Source: Rhea pennata
Lineage: Eukaryota; Chordata; Aves; Rheiformes; Rheidae
DNA: 64,000 nt
Assembly (NCBI RefSeq): GCF_028389875.1
Contig: NC_084672.1
Location: forward strand, 7,242,458 to 7,306,457
Reading direction: 5' to 3'
A program made the position numbers and the translations under genes. Shown here piece after piece: positions 9,350 through 23,800 of this stretch (position 1 is its first letter; each line of letters starts with the position of its first letter). The notes under the pieces are model-generated. The model had not been told where the DNA came from. It searched no databases and saw nothing but the letters and a program-made list of their open reading frames with translations.

Positions 9350-11568
9350 TAAAAAGAAGGTTTGCTAACAGCAGTCAGTACCTTGGCCCAGGCCCTTCAA
9401 TACAACAGCTGACTTGAACAGTCCTGTGGCTTCATCCCTAGCCTCTCCCTCCTCCCCGCAGGGGACAAACCAGGAAATCATCTGGCTTAATGCTCCTGAA
9501 TTGGGTGAAGCTCCCCGTGATTGCAGAACTAATTTCATTTTGCAGCTTTACTCTCTGTCTCCTCCTATCTCAGGAAACACCAACAACTTAGACTGATGTT
9601 CACAGCCAGATATAGCTTTATCGTGCAACTAAGCTTAAGTAAAAAACCACGAACCCAAAGTTTAAAAAATGCAAAAAAGAAATGATTTCCTGAAGTTGGA
9701 AAGAAACTTCCCCCTGTGGCAGATTAGCCCACATTTATCCACTATAATGTTGCTTACACCTTAATTTTAAGCATCTTAGTCTGACACTAATTAGCAAGCT
9801 AGAGGTTCCTATGGGTACAGTAGTTTCTAGGTCCCAAAACATGAAAGAGAATTCTTTCTTTTAGCATTTAAGCACTTAATTTTTAAAGAGACAATGTCAA
9901 TTATTTCAACCCCAAAATGTAAACTTTTTTTTTTTTCTTACTTTAAAAATACAGTAACAAGAGGAGGTACAAGATCACGAAGCCTAGCCACTAAAGCATT
10001 GCAATGCAGGTCCAAGGCTCAGCTATGTCATGTTATTCCCTCTCACAGAAATTAGACCCAGACTGCACTTGCCAAATCCCAGACTCACCTGCGTGCTGGC
10101 ACTAAGTGCTAATGAGGAAATAAGTAGAATAGGCTACAGAAGTGGAAAATGAAATGAGCTAACCAGACCAATCTCGCTTCTCCCCTCAAAATAAACCCAG
10201 AAATCTAAGGAAAAGCAAATTTGATTATAAGAACATTTTTCATATTTTGGGTACTCTAAAAAATAGGAAAAAAGATTAGTTATTTCCGTGACATTCATCA
10301 CTATGCAAGCATCCCATCTAGGTACATCTGACGTCCTGTTCAAGTCTTCAGAATAAGAACCAATCGGAGCTTGAAAAAAGGACAGAATAGGACTTAAGGA
10401 GTACAGCGTTGTACACTGCTTCTTTGGGGAGAAGGGAAATGAGTTATTTAGACTTGGCAAAGTCCCTTTAAGTCCTGCGGTCTTTCTGCTTGGCTGGGTC
10501 TCAGGCCTATCACCAATATTTCAGCAGTTATTTTTGGAGGGGGAGAGAAGGCAGGTTGCTTAGCAGGTAGCATTTGGGAATTAAGAGCTAAAGGTTACTT
10601 ATGGTTTTCATCAGCCCTGACAGATGCCGAGTGTCTCACGCTCCGGCACAGCAAGACAAAAAAATTAAAATTGACGGCGCCGGTTTGCGGCAGCAAACCT
10701 CCTTCCTGCTACATCCCAGCATCTCCTCAACGTCCGCCTGGCCGTGCGCCAGCCGTGCCAGAAGACCCTCCCATCTCCTTTTTCAGAGCAGTATCACTGG
10801 AATCAGTTCACCTCTGCACAGCTCCCTGTCACCTCCTGCAGCCAAAGTGGTTGCTTCTCCTCTGCCCCTCTGAAGACGGCGTTCACAGTCCCGCGGCCGT
10901 CAGGCTGCCCTGCCCAGCACGCATGGGTGCCCAAGCCCTTTCTGATGATGGATCTGCGCATGGCTCTGACGAGCGCTGGGCACCGCTCGCTGGGAGACAG
11001 TCCTTCTTGGGCAGGAGATGCGTCCTGCTCTGGTCCCATCCAGACACGCAGGTAACCCTTCGGCTGTGAGAGCCCCCAACAAACCTTCCCTGCCCACCCC
11101 GCTCCCCAGCCCCCTTCCCCACCATTGGCACAGAGCCAAGAACATGACCTACTGGAGCGCCAGCACCAGCGTTCTCGGCCAGACAAACTAACTACCAACC
11201 TTGGACCAGTCACGACAAAAGGCTTAACGTTTACCCATCACCTAACACCCTCAAAAACCAAGGTCACCTTCACGCATTTTGGATGTAGATCTAACATCCT
11301 GCCAAGCCTAGCAAGCCCAAGGCAAGGTCTCTTGCCCAGGCCAGTCACTTCAGATGCTCCCGCATCTTTCCTGTCCCTTCCTTGGTGAACACCAAACAGT
11401 TATAATACTCAGGTCAATATATATAGGTACCACGCATATATATTTTTGTCACTGTTCTGCGCATGAACAAAGAAAACCAATCCCACTAGGCACCACTTGT
11501 CCTTTCCTCCCCCTCCCCTTCCTCCTGTGGTTGTATAGCCTGCAGGAACATGAGCCAAGCAGGCCACC
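9350..11568 (-). other. Probable ST8SIA2 3'UTR
   Basis: Directly follows the TAA of ST8SIA2 and runs to the first minus-strand AATAAA. It has no competing coding exon. Open frames here (for example 10803-11213) have no family resemblance. Confidence 0.5.
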
Positions 11569-11854
11569 TTACGTGGCCCCATCGCATTCCCCCACAGTCA
11601 GCTTCAAGGCTCCCTGCTGGTGCAGAGTCTTTAAGGCTTTGAACTCCAAGGGCATGGTGTGCGGGCTGGCCTGCGAAGTGTAGCCGTACTTCAGGCTGTC
11701 GTAGTAGTGGTACTTGACCGGGTTCTGGTTCTGATCCAGGGGGAACGGCCAGAAGCCGTAGAGATAGATCCTGTTGCAGAAGCGAGTAGCTAAGGTATAC
11801 ATGAGGAGGCCGGTGGTCGGTCGCTTTATATGCACTTTGTTCGTGAGCCAGTAC
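11569..11854 (-). CDS. ST8SIA2: ST8SIA2 coding exon 6 (residues 281-375)
   Basis: Acceptor TTTCAG lies just above 11854 and TAA is at 11569-11571. Encodes the end of the polysialyltransferase domain, sialylmotif S ([16 protein letters not shown]), motif III, motif VS with the catalytic-type His346, and the terminal ECDGAT. The C307 and C371 positions of the family's disulfides are present. Confidence 0.97.
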
Positions 11855-14800
11855 CTGAAAAGGGAGTGTAAAGAAAACCGCGTTATTCCCTCTGCAGCTG
11901 GACTTGCACATGAAGCTCGTCTTACACTTTCTTTCTCCCATTCACTGACTGAGATATACCGGTGATTCAAAGTGAGAGGTTACTGACTAACTGAAGAGTT
12001 CTCCATGCCAAGAAAGCCTCTCTTGGGATTGCTTCATGAATAAGCATCTCCTGTTCTCTATCTAGCAGTTACATCACACTTGTTGCTATGGCATTGAAAC
12101 ATCTCATGGCTTTGCAATCCTTCATGAAAAACAAATTGCTTGCAACAGTGGCCTACAATTATCTTCCAATCAACCTAGGAGATCAATACTGTAGACCAAA
12201 CCATACATATGTCAAGTAGACTCCAGCAAGCCCTTGAAGCGTACGCGCTCGTGCACACAGAGCTGACGATTTTCACTGATGCATGAAGATTTTACTTTGA
12301 CAGTAAGCATAACAGAGCTGTAAAAATGTTTGCCTTTGAATAAAGGGTCTAAAAGAGCTAATAAATACTGCTGGGTTCCCATTACACCCGGCAACTTCCA
12401 CTGTGATCTCGTTTCAAAATATTTCACCATGCAATATATAATATGGAATATGCAGTATATAATAGGCAATATGGAGGCCAGGTGCCTTCACCTTTGAAAA
12501 GTGTGTTAGTTTTTATGAGAGATGGCAAAAACAAGGGAGGAAGGTGGCGTCCTGTAGCGACACACAGGCACAACCTGTACCAGCAGGTATATTTTAGGCA
12601 GCCATAAAAAGCTGTTGTTCTGCCAACAACTTGTAATAAGAAGTTGCCTGGTGTTTTATTGCATGGGAAATTTATCCCATTTGCTCAGCAGAAAACACTG
12701 TTGGAGGAGTGAGATCAGAAAAGAGAAGGGCTGGGGGAGGTGGAAGTCATCACCTGGGTGCAACGCCTGTGTTCGATGCCCTAGAGCAGGCGGTGCTGGC
12801 TGCACACCCTGCTGCCCACTGTGCCTGCAGCAATAGCGTGGCTGACTCCTGCTTCCCAGCCCTGACTCAGGTCCCAGCTCCTCACACAGATCCGCAGGAT
12901 AGGTCTTCCTGCTCATTTATACTTTCAGTGCTTTCAGCTGGGCTCCAGAGGGGTCTGGGCTTCAGACAGCAGGAACCCTTGGGAGATCAAAACCTTAATC
13001 CTGCAAATTAGCTTTTCATGAAAGCCATTAAAATTTAGCAACCAAGGCACAAAGTGTACTTGCTGGTTCTCAGTTAGATAAGGGAAAAAATGACTTTTAT
13101 GGTGAATCAAATTCTGGAACCGAAGCTATTGTCTGAGCGTGTGTAAGACGGGGATTGTGCTCCCTGGTAGGGGACAGCAGGGTTTATTGGACCACAGCAG
13201 TGTTTAAGCGTTGGCAGGTTTGGCAAAGCACCATTATGACATTTCGGGGAGGAGGGTCTCCTTACTTGACTTATCTCCTCAGCATCCAGCATTAAACAGG
13301 AGCAAGAAACTCGGGAAGATACAGTGAGGAGCAGTTTCTCAGAGGCACTATATCGGCTTGCCTGGCCCCACGGATTGCACTACCAAGACAGTAAAGCTTG
13401 CTGCTGTGTGAAAGGCAGCATTATCCTACAGGTGGCCATAAAACAGACTCTTTCTATTACTTTATGTGTAAGTGCATCAGACCCCTCCTGTGAGGGGAGA
13501 AATGGGAGATTATTGCAACCATTTAACATTGTGAATTAGAGAATCCTCATGCAGCAGGGAAGCTACCTTGGAAAAACTGCCAAGCCATATCAATCTGCTG
13601 GCTTTGGGGGAAGATACAAAAGTCTGCATTTGCTGTAGGCTTAAAATTCCATTTCCATTTATCAATTTTTCCAGCTTAGAATTATCCTGCCTTCAGAAGA
13701 CCTGACAGTATCAGATGTGCTGCATGGAGCACACAAAGCTACTGGTGACCTCCTAGCCTGCCATAAGTACTAGCTTCCAGGTTTTGTTCAGAGACTGTAG
13801 AAACTCTAATAGTACACTACAGCCTTGACAGCATTATGAAGTGAAACTTGTGCAAGGGAGGGAGGCAACAGAACCAGAACACTGCTGTATGTCCCAGTCA
13901 CAGGTCTGCTTTTACAGCCCCAGCACTCAGGCTCTCGCTGGAAAGAGTAGCAAAAGGACAGGAAGTCCCTGAAAGGACTGGTGGTGAAGAGCTGCTTACA
14001 CATACCTGGGATTCAGGGTAGGGAGGAAAGGCTGATCCTAGGTTGGCTCTGATTTTGCTTTTCTTTACCCAAAAGCTTGAGAAAGTTGCAGCATTGCATC
14101 TGTCTGCTGGAGACAGTCACATTCTCACAGACCATCCTTACATCTATGCATGGCATTCATGTCCTCTGCAAGCCAGCTTGCATGAACAACCCCACCAAGA
14201 CAAACAAGCATGTCCAATCAGCATCTGAAAACAAGCCCAGCACATATATTTCAGCACATGCAGCTACCGAGTTCTTATAATCCTCCAACAATATTGGAGT
14301 AGACTACAATGACAATTCACACTCCTACAATAAAAATTAAAAATCTTGCCTCTTCCATTCTCTTCTATTGCAGACACAGAATTAGGACAACAAAATGCTA
14401 ACAGTCATTCCTACAGCATCATAAACGACCCTGCAAACTGTTATTATCGATATTTTGGAAGGCTTGAGCCTTTTGCCAGTTCACAGCTTGGAAGGAGCTT
14501 TTAGCTACACCAGTGGACACAAGGAGGGAAATGGTTTGACCTCTTAGAGCCTCGAGCTACTTGGTCCAGGCAGGAGAGGAGCCTGCCTCCAGTTGAAGCC
14601 TTGAGAGGTGGTGGCTGACTCCAATCTCTTCCAGGTGCAGCGGTACAGATGACAATACCACATGATGGCCAAAACAAAATTTAGGCCATATGAGAGCGCT
14701 TGTGATTTGTTTCCTGCAAGGTGAAGTTCAGAAATCCCCAAGTGAAGCCTGGGAAATGCTTGTTAAAGACTACTTTGTCACAGAAGTGTGGGAGTTATAC

Positions 14801-17800
14801 AGGAGCACCTCTCTTATTTCTCCTACCACCAGCCAACTTAGTGGCCACATTCCTGGTGCTGTTCCTGATTCAGGAGAGAACAGCTGGGGATGGAAATAAA
14901 ACTTAATTAATTCTGTAAATCCAAATGAGGTTGTCTGGGTGCACATGGGATGCTGTGTCAACAGCGCACCTTTAATATGTGAGGCCCGGGATTTTAATTA
15001 GGAGGAAAGATAATCTTGAAGCAGGCAGTAATTATTTTTCAAATTGGCAACACCAATCACCATAACTATTAACTGCAACACTGCATGGAAAGAGACAGCA
15101 ATTAAAAGAGAGGAGCAAAGAGCAGTCCTGAAACTTGATAGCTCCCTTCTCAGAGCCGCTCTCAAAGGGTGGACCTCCTTCACAAGCCAGTGATGTATCA
15201 CTTCTGTAGTAAACCCTCAGGGGCGTAGGCAGCCTACAGAGACAGTCTGATGCCTAAGCAGGATGCAGCAGTGAACAGCAATCGTAATGTTATCAAGCAA
15301 AAATTGTCTGAGGCAGTTCTTGTTTAGGATTGTGATGGATACAGACGGAAAACGCCATCAGATTATCAAGGCCATCGTTTGTAAGGAGGCATCCTAGATA
15401 GAAGACCCAGCAGCTTCTTGAACTAATACTTGACGGTAGCCAAGGACAATAGCTTCAAGAAGAGCAGCTTGAGGAGTCTTATGCTACTGGCTAAGTGGTC
15501 TGGTTTCTCCTTACAGTGTAGCTGGCTGACACTCATGGAGCAAGCATCTTTCAGGAGAGATTTCAGCAGTGACCCCTGGCCAGTACAAGAAGGTTCCACA
15601 GTGCTATTTCCCCAATCCTCTCCCAAAACAGAAAAAAACGCAACTGTTTCAGGACACTATAGCAATTAGAACAACATTGATTTTCTATCGATTTTTTGCC
15701 ACTGCACATTACCTCCTGATGCATCCAAAAAAGTCCTAAGGGAACTTGTACCCTCCTGCTAAGAGTGAAACTTCACAAAAAATGAACAGAAAATCCATCA
15801 CACTGACGAAATGAGTAAAATAAACCCAGATCAATGAAGAAATCAAAATTCAGCAGTATCAGCTACATTATTTAGTGATAAAAATTAGAATAGCTGAAAT
15901 AATGCAACTTCAGGCCCTTTTAAAGCAGCTTATTCATAAAAGCGTGATATAAACACAAGCTGTTCTAGAGGTGCCAGTCCTTGACTGGCAGAAGGATGTT
16001 ATCAGTCTGCCACAAATATCCTTCTCCCATTAATACTCCTGGAAAACACAGCTGCAAGGAATCAAGCACGAGTCTCCAGAAGGCGGGCTGGATTTGCGCT
16101 GGCTCACGTGGACAGACCTTGCCCCGTTTCCCGCACAGCGTCCTGCACGTGCTGGCTGCCGTACGAATAGAGATGAAACGCTGGCGTGCACGGAGTGAGC
16201 TGCTGTCCACCTGTCTGGCTTTTGCCAGTCCTACTCTGTCTGCGTATCTAGTTTCCTCTGTTATCTCCAAAAAAAGGACGGAGCGCTACGTTATCAAATT
16301 TGTTGGCCGAGTGTAGCAACATGCCTCAACTACTTGAGGCCCCGTTCAGATCCCTGTTAACTCAGGCTCCAAAAGCTGCACCTGGATTTCAGGGCTGACC
16401 CTGGTCTCCGGGTGGAACAAAGTCCAAACTCCAGATCTACACCCAGACAGGACCCAAGTATGGAGAGCAGGAGCTGTAATGCCTGGATTGAGCCTGGTTT
16501 AAATAACCTGGCACAAACAAATTGATGTCGAAGGGCTAAAGATCTGTCATAGATGAATAATTCCTTCCTTATCCAGATCTTGACTTCAGCACTATCCTTT
16601 GAAATACACATGGTATTTAATAGATATAAAGTAAAAATTTTCCAAACATTAAGAAAGTAAAAGTAACAGTAACAGAGCAGTAAGAAAGGGAAAGTAACTG
16701 GGAAGAAGCTTACACTCTTTCTTTCTCCTCTTCCTGCTATGCCTCTCCTCCTTTTTACAAAAGCCTAAATCTTCTTTCTGATTAACTGGAACAAACTGTC
16801 TGGACTGGTAATTAATTATCTTCAGTGTGCAAATAACATGGCTGCATGCACCACTTCAGTGGCACCACATACAATAATCTTCAGCCAAAAGTAATCCCCC
16901 AAATGCTGGAAGAGATACGTCATGGAGCTGCCCAAGCCGACTCTGTCTCTAGGTGCTGAGGGAGCAAAGATGAGCTGGGAGGGGGTAGGCTGTGAAGGGC
17001 TTTGAAACAGAAGACAAGCAGCTTCAGTGGAAGGTCCTCCCTGGGTGGGAGGACCCAGGGAGACATTGCAGGCAGAGATGAAGCCACTTTACGCCCCACT
17101 GCTCTCCGCTTCTGAGGACGTCTGCAAGCACAGCCTGCACGGGGCTCCCGTTGCCCTGCGGTGCCGTCGGCCATCAGGGCCCCGCTGCGCTACACCAGCT
17201 ACAAACTCTGAGCATGGCGATTGCTGTCCCAAAAGTGCACGTAAACTGTCACTGCTATTTGGATGTTAAACCTAATAGAAGACCTAGCCAAAGAGCTGTA
17301 AGATTTATTGATTTTTTTTTTTAAGAAGCTCTTAATAAAGTCTTATGGGATTAGAATTTGTTCCTGCCAAGAGACTCTTGTGATGGACATAGCAAAAAAA
17401 AAACCACTAGACTAGATTATATAAGGAACCAAAATGCTTTCATGAATTCTCTACAAGGAACGATATCGAAACCTCCAGACAATTATCTTCCTCTGCTTCC
17501 CGCATTTCATGTTATTTCTCTAACAAAAGCCGCTTGGCAATAGGGATTACAAGGCTTTTTGGAGGCAGTAACAGATGACTTATAAGGGGCTTGCTTGCTT
17601 TCCAGCCAGGGAGACAAACACTCGGTTCCACTCTCCACTTGCCAGATGAATTGCTCAGGAGACATTTTATAGACTCGCTCAGAAGTGAGTCACGCACTCC
17701 AGAAACGCACGGCACTAGCATCGTCTTTGAAAGCTGGCTCCGTACTCGAGCAGAGCTTTTCTCCTCCGCCTGAGGTAGCGATTCCATTTCATGGCTTTGA

Positions 17801-20800
17801 CGGTTTCCTTCTGAGCTCCTCCATCAACACATTTACAGCCCTCTCCCCTCCTGGCAGCGAGAGAGTAGAGCTGGTGAGTATAACTGCATAAAAAGAGCAT
17901 CTGTCCTATTCCACAGATTAGTCAGAATCATCAACACTAAGCCTATCAGCAAACATTTAAGGCACCCTCATAGCTAAGAAGATGATATCTCAGCTGATGT
18001 TGAGAAGGACAACAAAATCAAATTATTTTCGCTTATTGTACCAATGCACACTCTACAAGTGCCCCAAATGCCCTGCCAATTTTAGGTAGAAACGTTCAAT
18101 TGCCACTGACATGCAGCCTGTTCTAGGTGGAAAGCAGAGCTCTTTGTCAGTGCAGCATAATAAATACAGTGGTTCAAGAAGGAGTCAAGAATTCAAGAAT
18201 GTGTTTCACCGGAACTGAAGGAAGCAGCAAAAAGGCAAAGCGTTTGTAGCTGAATTGAGGTTGAGGTCTTGAATTGAGGTCTTAAACATGTAAGAGTGTT
18301 GGCTGAAAGACTTCCCTCCTTTCTCTGTGATTTCCAAATCAAATCAGGATAGATTATAAACCAATGGTAGTTTTATCCAGAGAAGACAGAAAGAACAATT
18401 TTGCAAATGCAGTCCACTGTAGAACAGAAGGATGTTCTGTGTTTTTGCATTGTTTATTGTTATATGCTATATGCCACAAAATGTGTTCATTTCACAAATC
18501 TCAGACTCATCATCAGGTCACAAACCTGCTGCAAACTGGCATGTTGCATAGAAAGAGCAGGAGAGAAGGAAGTTGCCGGAACCTATATCCATGTAACATC
18601 AAGGAATGCATCAAGCAAAAATACCTGGAAGATCCTAGGAATTAGAGTGCACTACAAAGGATACATAAACAAGCTCCTAGTAATTCCTGTCAGCTTGGCC
18701 TGAGGAAAGATTCCTTCCTCACTTCAGACTACATCACGTGAATTACCCTGAGCTCATGGTCAAGACAAACCCAGAGGAATTTCCTATCCAGCACTAAGAG
18801 CATCAGCACATGCTGCTCTCAGGCTGCGGCCAGTTCATGAGATACTTCCTGAAGCACTGTTAAATCCATCCCAGAGCCCAAACCTGAGGAAGCCCCACCA
18901 GGGGCTTAATATTAAACGTGGTCTCCCCCCCAGCACAACCCTTTGCTCCTCAGCCCTGCAGGGCCCTCCTGCAGGCTCCTTGGCCAGGCCATGGCTCCAG
19001 AGCAGGCCTTTGAAGTGCTGCTATTATTTCTGGCTATCTGAGGGTGCTGCAGAGCTTTAATTATAATAATGGTTAATCAGTAGGCATTCTTGTTCTCCTG
19101 CTGCTGAGCTGATAAGCATGAGAGGGGGGAGCAGGAGGGCAGGTCAGGCAGTAGCTTCCTCGGCTTGGAGGGCAGCCCCTGATGAGGATTAGTACTGGCT
19201 TCAGTGCCTGTAATTGAATTACCTCTGCTCAGTACCAGCTGCTTGCTCTCTCCCTCTTACACTGCTTTGCTCAGTGCACCCATGACTCATTTTCCCCACT
19301 CCACTGGGCCCACAACATGGCAACTAGCTCAAAGAAAGAACAGGACCAGAGGCCTCAGCTGTTGCTCAGATGACATAGCTGGAGTATATCATCAGTATCA
19401 ACCAGCATCCAACCATGCACCGGCACCACACTGTGCACCACCACCTGCATCCTGGACACCCACCAACACGGGCCGGTTTCGCTCGCTTGCTGGCCTGGTC
19501 CCCAGTGGCCTTTCAGAAGCCTGAGCAAGAGATTTGTTCTTTGCAGATGATTCCATTAGACCCTCCGTTGTCATTAGCACGCACAAAGGGAACATACTGC
19601 TCCGAGCCATGGGGGACAGTGGTGCACCACCCCCCTCTGAGGCCAGATGAGCCTCCACTGGGCTCGTTTTCATGCCAAAGACTCATCTGGACTGCAGTGT
19701 TGCCCACACTCCTTTCAGCAATACAGGAGGGTGCCACAGGTTAGAGGTTAAGATCTTCTACTAAACTGCCAGAGGAATCCTCCTCTCCTTCCTCAGAGAA
19801 GAACAGCGTCCTGCCCCTGCCAGTCTCTCTGCAAAGCTTTCTGCAGGAAGTTTTTGGCACACCAAATTGTTGCCAGCACAGGATTAGCAGCCTGTTGATT
19901 TAAAGGGCTTATTACAAGAGCTTAATTCTATTTTGACAGATGAAAGTAACTCAATTACAGCTAGAAATAGCTCAGAATTGGGGTTATTTTTTTCTCCCTT
20001 GTATGAGTTGTGGGATCAGTTCCTTCCCTCTTTGTACCTCAAAGCCAGTGTTCTCCCGTAACATGCCTTGCAGGCTCAGGGAACTCTCAAACGCAATGGG
20101 AGGACGCAGCTATTGTCATCTGTTACTGTTCTGCCTGTGATCCCATCTCAGCACTGGAGCCCTCCGTTCCCTCCCAGCTTGCTGAGGTGGCTATGGGTAA
20201 AGCTGCATTTCACACAGCTACCTCATCTCCAGTCCACATGCATCAAAGCCTTATCCCTGCAGCTCTCATTCTTTTGCACTCCCCCCAGCACATTCCCCTC
20301 TGCCCTACCACACATGGGCCATCCACATAGTTAACATCGCAATGAGAAAGCAGAAAAATGCCTTCTTCCCCTCCCAATAAATCCACTTGCCACACCTGAA
20401 CCAATTTACCTGATTAGCAAGACCAGTGCCTGAGTACACCTGGCGGTCACCTCCCTGTCTGGGCCCCTTGTTTAAGATTAGCAGTGTAATTACCACTGTG
20501 GTAGCACATAGGCTACTAGCCAACACTCCTCAGTCCTCTACCACTGCTGAGCTGTCCAGGCTTCAAAGAGCTTGCTGACGTAGGAAGCTGTGTGAAACCC
20601 ACACACATGACTCAAACACAAGGTGACAAACTTTGTCTCTAGCTCAGCTAATCAGCACACACAGATTCCTGCAAGGAAAGCCTCAGCTGTAGGTTTGGAA
20701 GTTGTCATGGTCTGAAATTCAGGCTTACAACCAACAAGACATTGACAGACATAGGAGCTGGGAACATTAGTGAAAGGTTTCCTGGCTCACTGTATTTCAT

Positions 20801-23800
20801 ATCTAAAAGACTTCATGTTCAAAGGGCAGAGCAAGGCCTTGCTTGCAAGGTAGTCTCCAGTTCTTGTCTAGGGACCAGCCTTTGCCCATGGAGTCTTCCT
20901 CACGGGCTGCAGAAAGAAACAGCTTGTGACATTTGCCTCCAGCACAACCCCCTTGCTTTCTTGCTCAAGAAGCTGGTGAAATCCTGGCTATGAGCATATA
21001 GAAATGCTCTCACCCTCGGACAGCGTGCAGCAGGCGCAACGAGGGGTAAGCAGTCCTGACATTGATGTGGTGTTTCAGGATGAGCTCGTTCACCCACTCC
21101 ACTCGTTCCTTGCCCCCCTTGGCCATGAAGGCTGGGATCCAGAGGATGCTGCCGTTGAGACTGTGGAGGCGCTGCAGCAGCTTCTCTCGCCAAGTCTCAT
21201 TCACCAGGTCCTCGAAGGCCCGCTGGATGACTGAAGGGTTCATAGTCACCAGGTCTGTCTTCATGCCCACGTCCTGTGAGTACTCCTGGACAGGGGCCAG
21301 ATTGCACCTACAAGGGGAAACACTGATTAGCCCTTTAAAATGGACTTCAGAGAGGGCAACAGTAAACATTAGGGGTGTTTGACGCCAAAAGCTGAGGCTG
21401 ACAAAAGGTATGTGCCCTGTTACTTGGAGAGTGACACCTCTGCATAGCACCTGCAGAGCATCCCTGCAGAGCCCAGGCAGCAGCTAGGAGAGATCTCCTT
21501 CACATCCCCTGTGGCTCGCTGTAGATCTGGCCGGGCTCATCTACTCACTGGGCAGCCATCGCCTAGCTGTGTGCCATCTCCCACCCTGAGCACAGCTCAC
21601 ATGTGGACTGTGCGGACAGCTGACCTTCAGAATGGGTTTGGACCTGGGCTGATCTGCTTGGTTAAGCACTCCCAGAGCTGTGGGCCAGTCCCTTAGGCCA
21701 TGGGCTCTCTGCACAGGGACAATGACAACCCAGAACCACCACGAACATCTGCAGTGTCCAGAAGATTACTAAGATGGAAGAACCAAAGTATTAGGAATGC
21801 TCATTGATTCCTCAACACAAAGTTCCTTTTGATTATCACTCCTTGGGCAAATGCACAACAAAGACATTAAGGAAGCTCATGCTTTGCTCCATATCCCCAG
21901 ACCCTGCCTGGCAGCCCCAGAAAAGGTGCTTCATGCACGGTTTCTTTGACGGGGCCACTAAGAACAGAGGCAGTGATCATGAAGGAGGAGGAGAAAGAAG
22001 TCTTTGCAGCGAATTAGAAGGGCTCTGATTTGGTAACGATGAGCCATCTTAAGGTCAAGGTCATCATTCCTCAATGTGCCAGCATAGGCGTGTGTAGGTC
22101 TCTGCAGCAGTACTTATAAAGTATGTAATTTTGGTGTATAGTGAGTGGGTTTATATGGATCTGTATCTCTACCAGTGCAGAATTAAAAAATAGCACATTG
22201 CAACAAGCCTCCTATGTTTGCTTTCCCCACACAAGGAAAATGCTCGCCACTGTAAATGTCTATTTTTGCCTCAGAGCAGCAGGATAGCAAGTGCTGCGGG
22301 ATTAGACTTAGAGCCCTCTGTGTTCACCCAGGTGGCCTTGGTGTCGCACACAGCACAGAGGGTTAGGAGAAACCTCCACCGGATGGACAAGGGGGCTTCA
22401 GGAAGGTGCCACCAGCTGAAACAGACAGGTCCCAGTTGCTTCTTTTAGCAGGTTCCCAGTTGTCGCAGCTGAATCTGACTGACCACAGAAGACAGGGTTA
22501 AGGCCCTGTGTGCGAGCCAAGGGTCTCTGCCTATCTGCAGCAGGTCCATGGCTGCTCTGTAACATGCAGAGAGCTGCTAAAATTGCAAGGATTAGAGACA
22601 TCTGGTAAGAGCACTGCCTCCTTTCTCTCCAGGAGTGACAACGCAGCTCCTGCAGTCCTTAATTTTAGCCCTGCTGGGAAAATACTACCTTAAGTCCCTT
22701 TCCCCCCACCGGTGACTCTCGGCTAACAGCAGACCTTGCGGCACCGGCAGCACTAATGATACCAGCAGAAGCAGGGTGCCAGGGCTATCAGTGATTGTGG
22801 TCTCCATGGGGTTGGGCTGTTTGGAGACTATGACCTTCAAAAATCTCTTTCTGTGGTTTTAATTGGTGCCTTCTCTTGAGCTGTGCACGTGGATATGGGC
22901 ATGCACACTGCCTCCCGTGCACGCTCTGCCTGCTCCTGGGCTACAAGCTCTCATGCCACACGGGGTCCCTGCCGCAGGCTGGCCCAGTGGGGGACAAAAA
23001 GCCGAGGGGGCTTCGGCAGAAATTGCCAACAAATTGCCCTCGTTATATGATGGTTTCCTACTGCTCCTCAAGGCGGGATGTGAGGCACTGTTTCTTCCTC
23101 TGGTTGATTGGGGGCCAAGTAATTATGTCAAGCCATGGCCAGGCTGCGCAGCTGGGGCGGGGAGCAGGGCACACTGCGAACTGCTGATAGATGCTCCAGC
23201 AACATGTTAAAAATTGGAGGGTACTTGCATGTTTGTACACTGCATGCTTTCCTGTGGTGTTTTACAGTGAAATTACAGTATTTAACAAGTAGGATGGCAT
23301 CCTAACCATCTGTCTTGATAATCAGCCATTACTGCTATTTTCCCTGTTTACAGATGGGGAAACTGAGGGAACGGTATGAAGAATATCCACCTACTAACAC
23401 CTGGGACCCTGGAGCCTTTCTAATCTTTGCTGCATGAGTAAAAATCACTGAAAATAAACAGTGGATCTGAAGAGTAATGATGTATCCTGGGACACAGAAG
23501 CCATCGCTGGTCATCACCAGCCCTGCTGAAAAGGCTGCACACAACAACCCTTCCTCAGGCAGATGCAGTTGGAAGGGGAGGATCAGATAATCCACGCTGG
23601 AAAGAGAGCATGCAAGCTAACATGTGCACTAGTATACGCGGCTAGAGAGAAGTCACTCAAAACCCCACTCCTACTCTGTGTTATATCAAGTAAAGCTTTT
23701 TCCCTGGGACTTCGCTGCCTAACACAAAGCCTGGACTTTGCCAGAACTGCAATAAGCTACATTTTCCTTTACTCGCTTTTGTTATACTTAACAATACATA

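Noticed and set aside
10803-11213. 136-codon minus-strand frame downstream of ST8SIA2
   Set aside because: Lies in the probable ST8SIA2 3'UTR, overlaps open frames on the other strand, and has no family resemblance.
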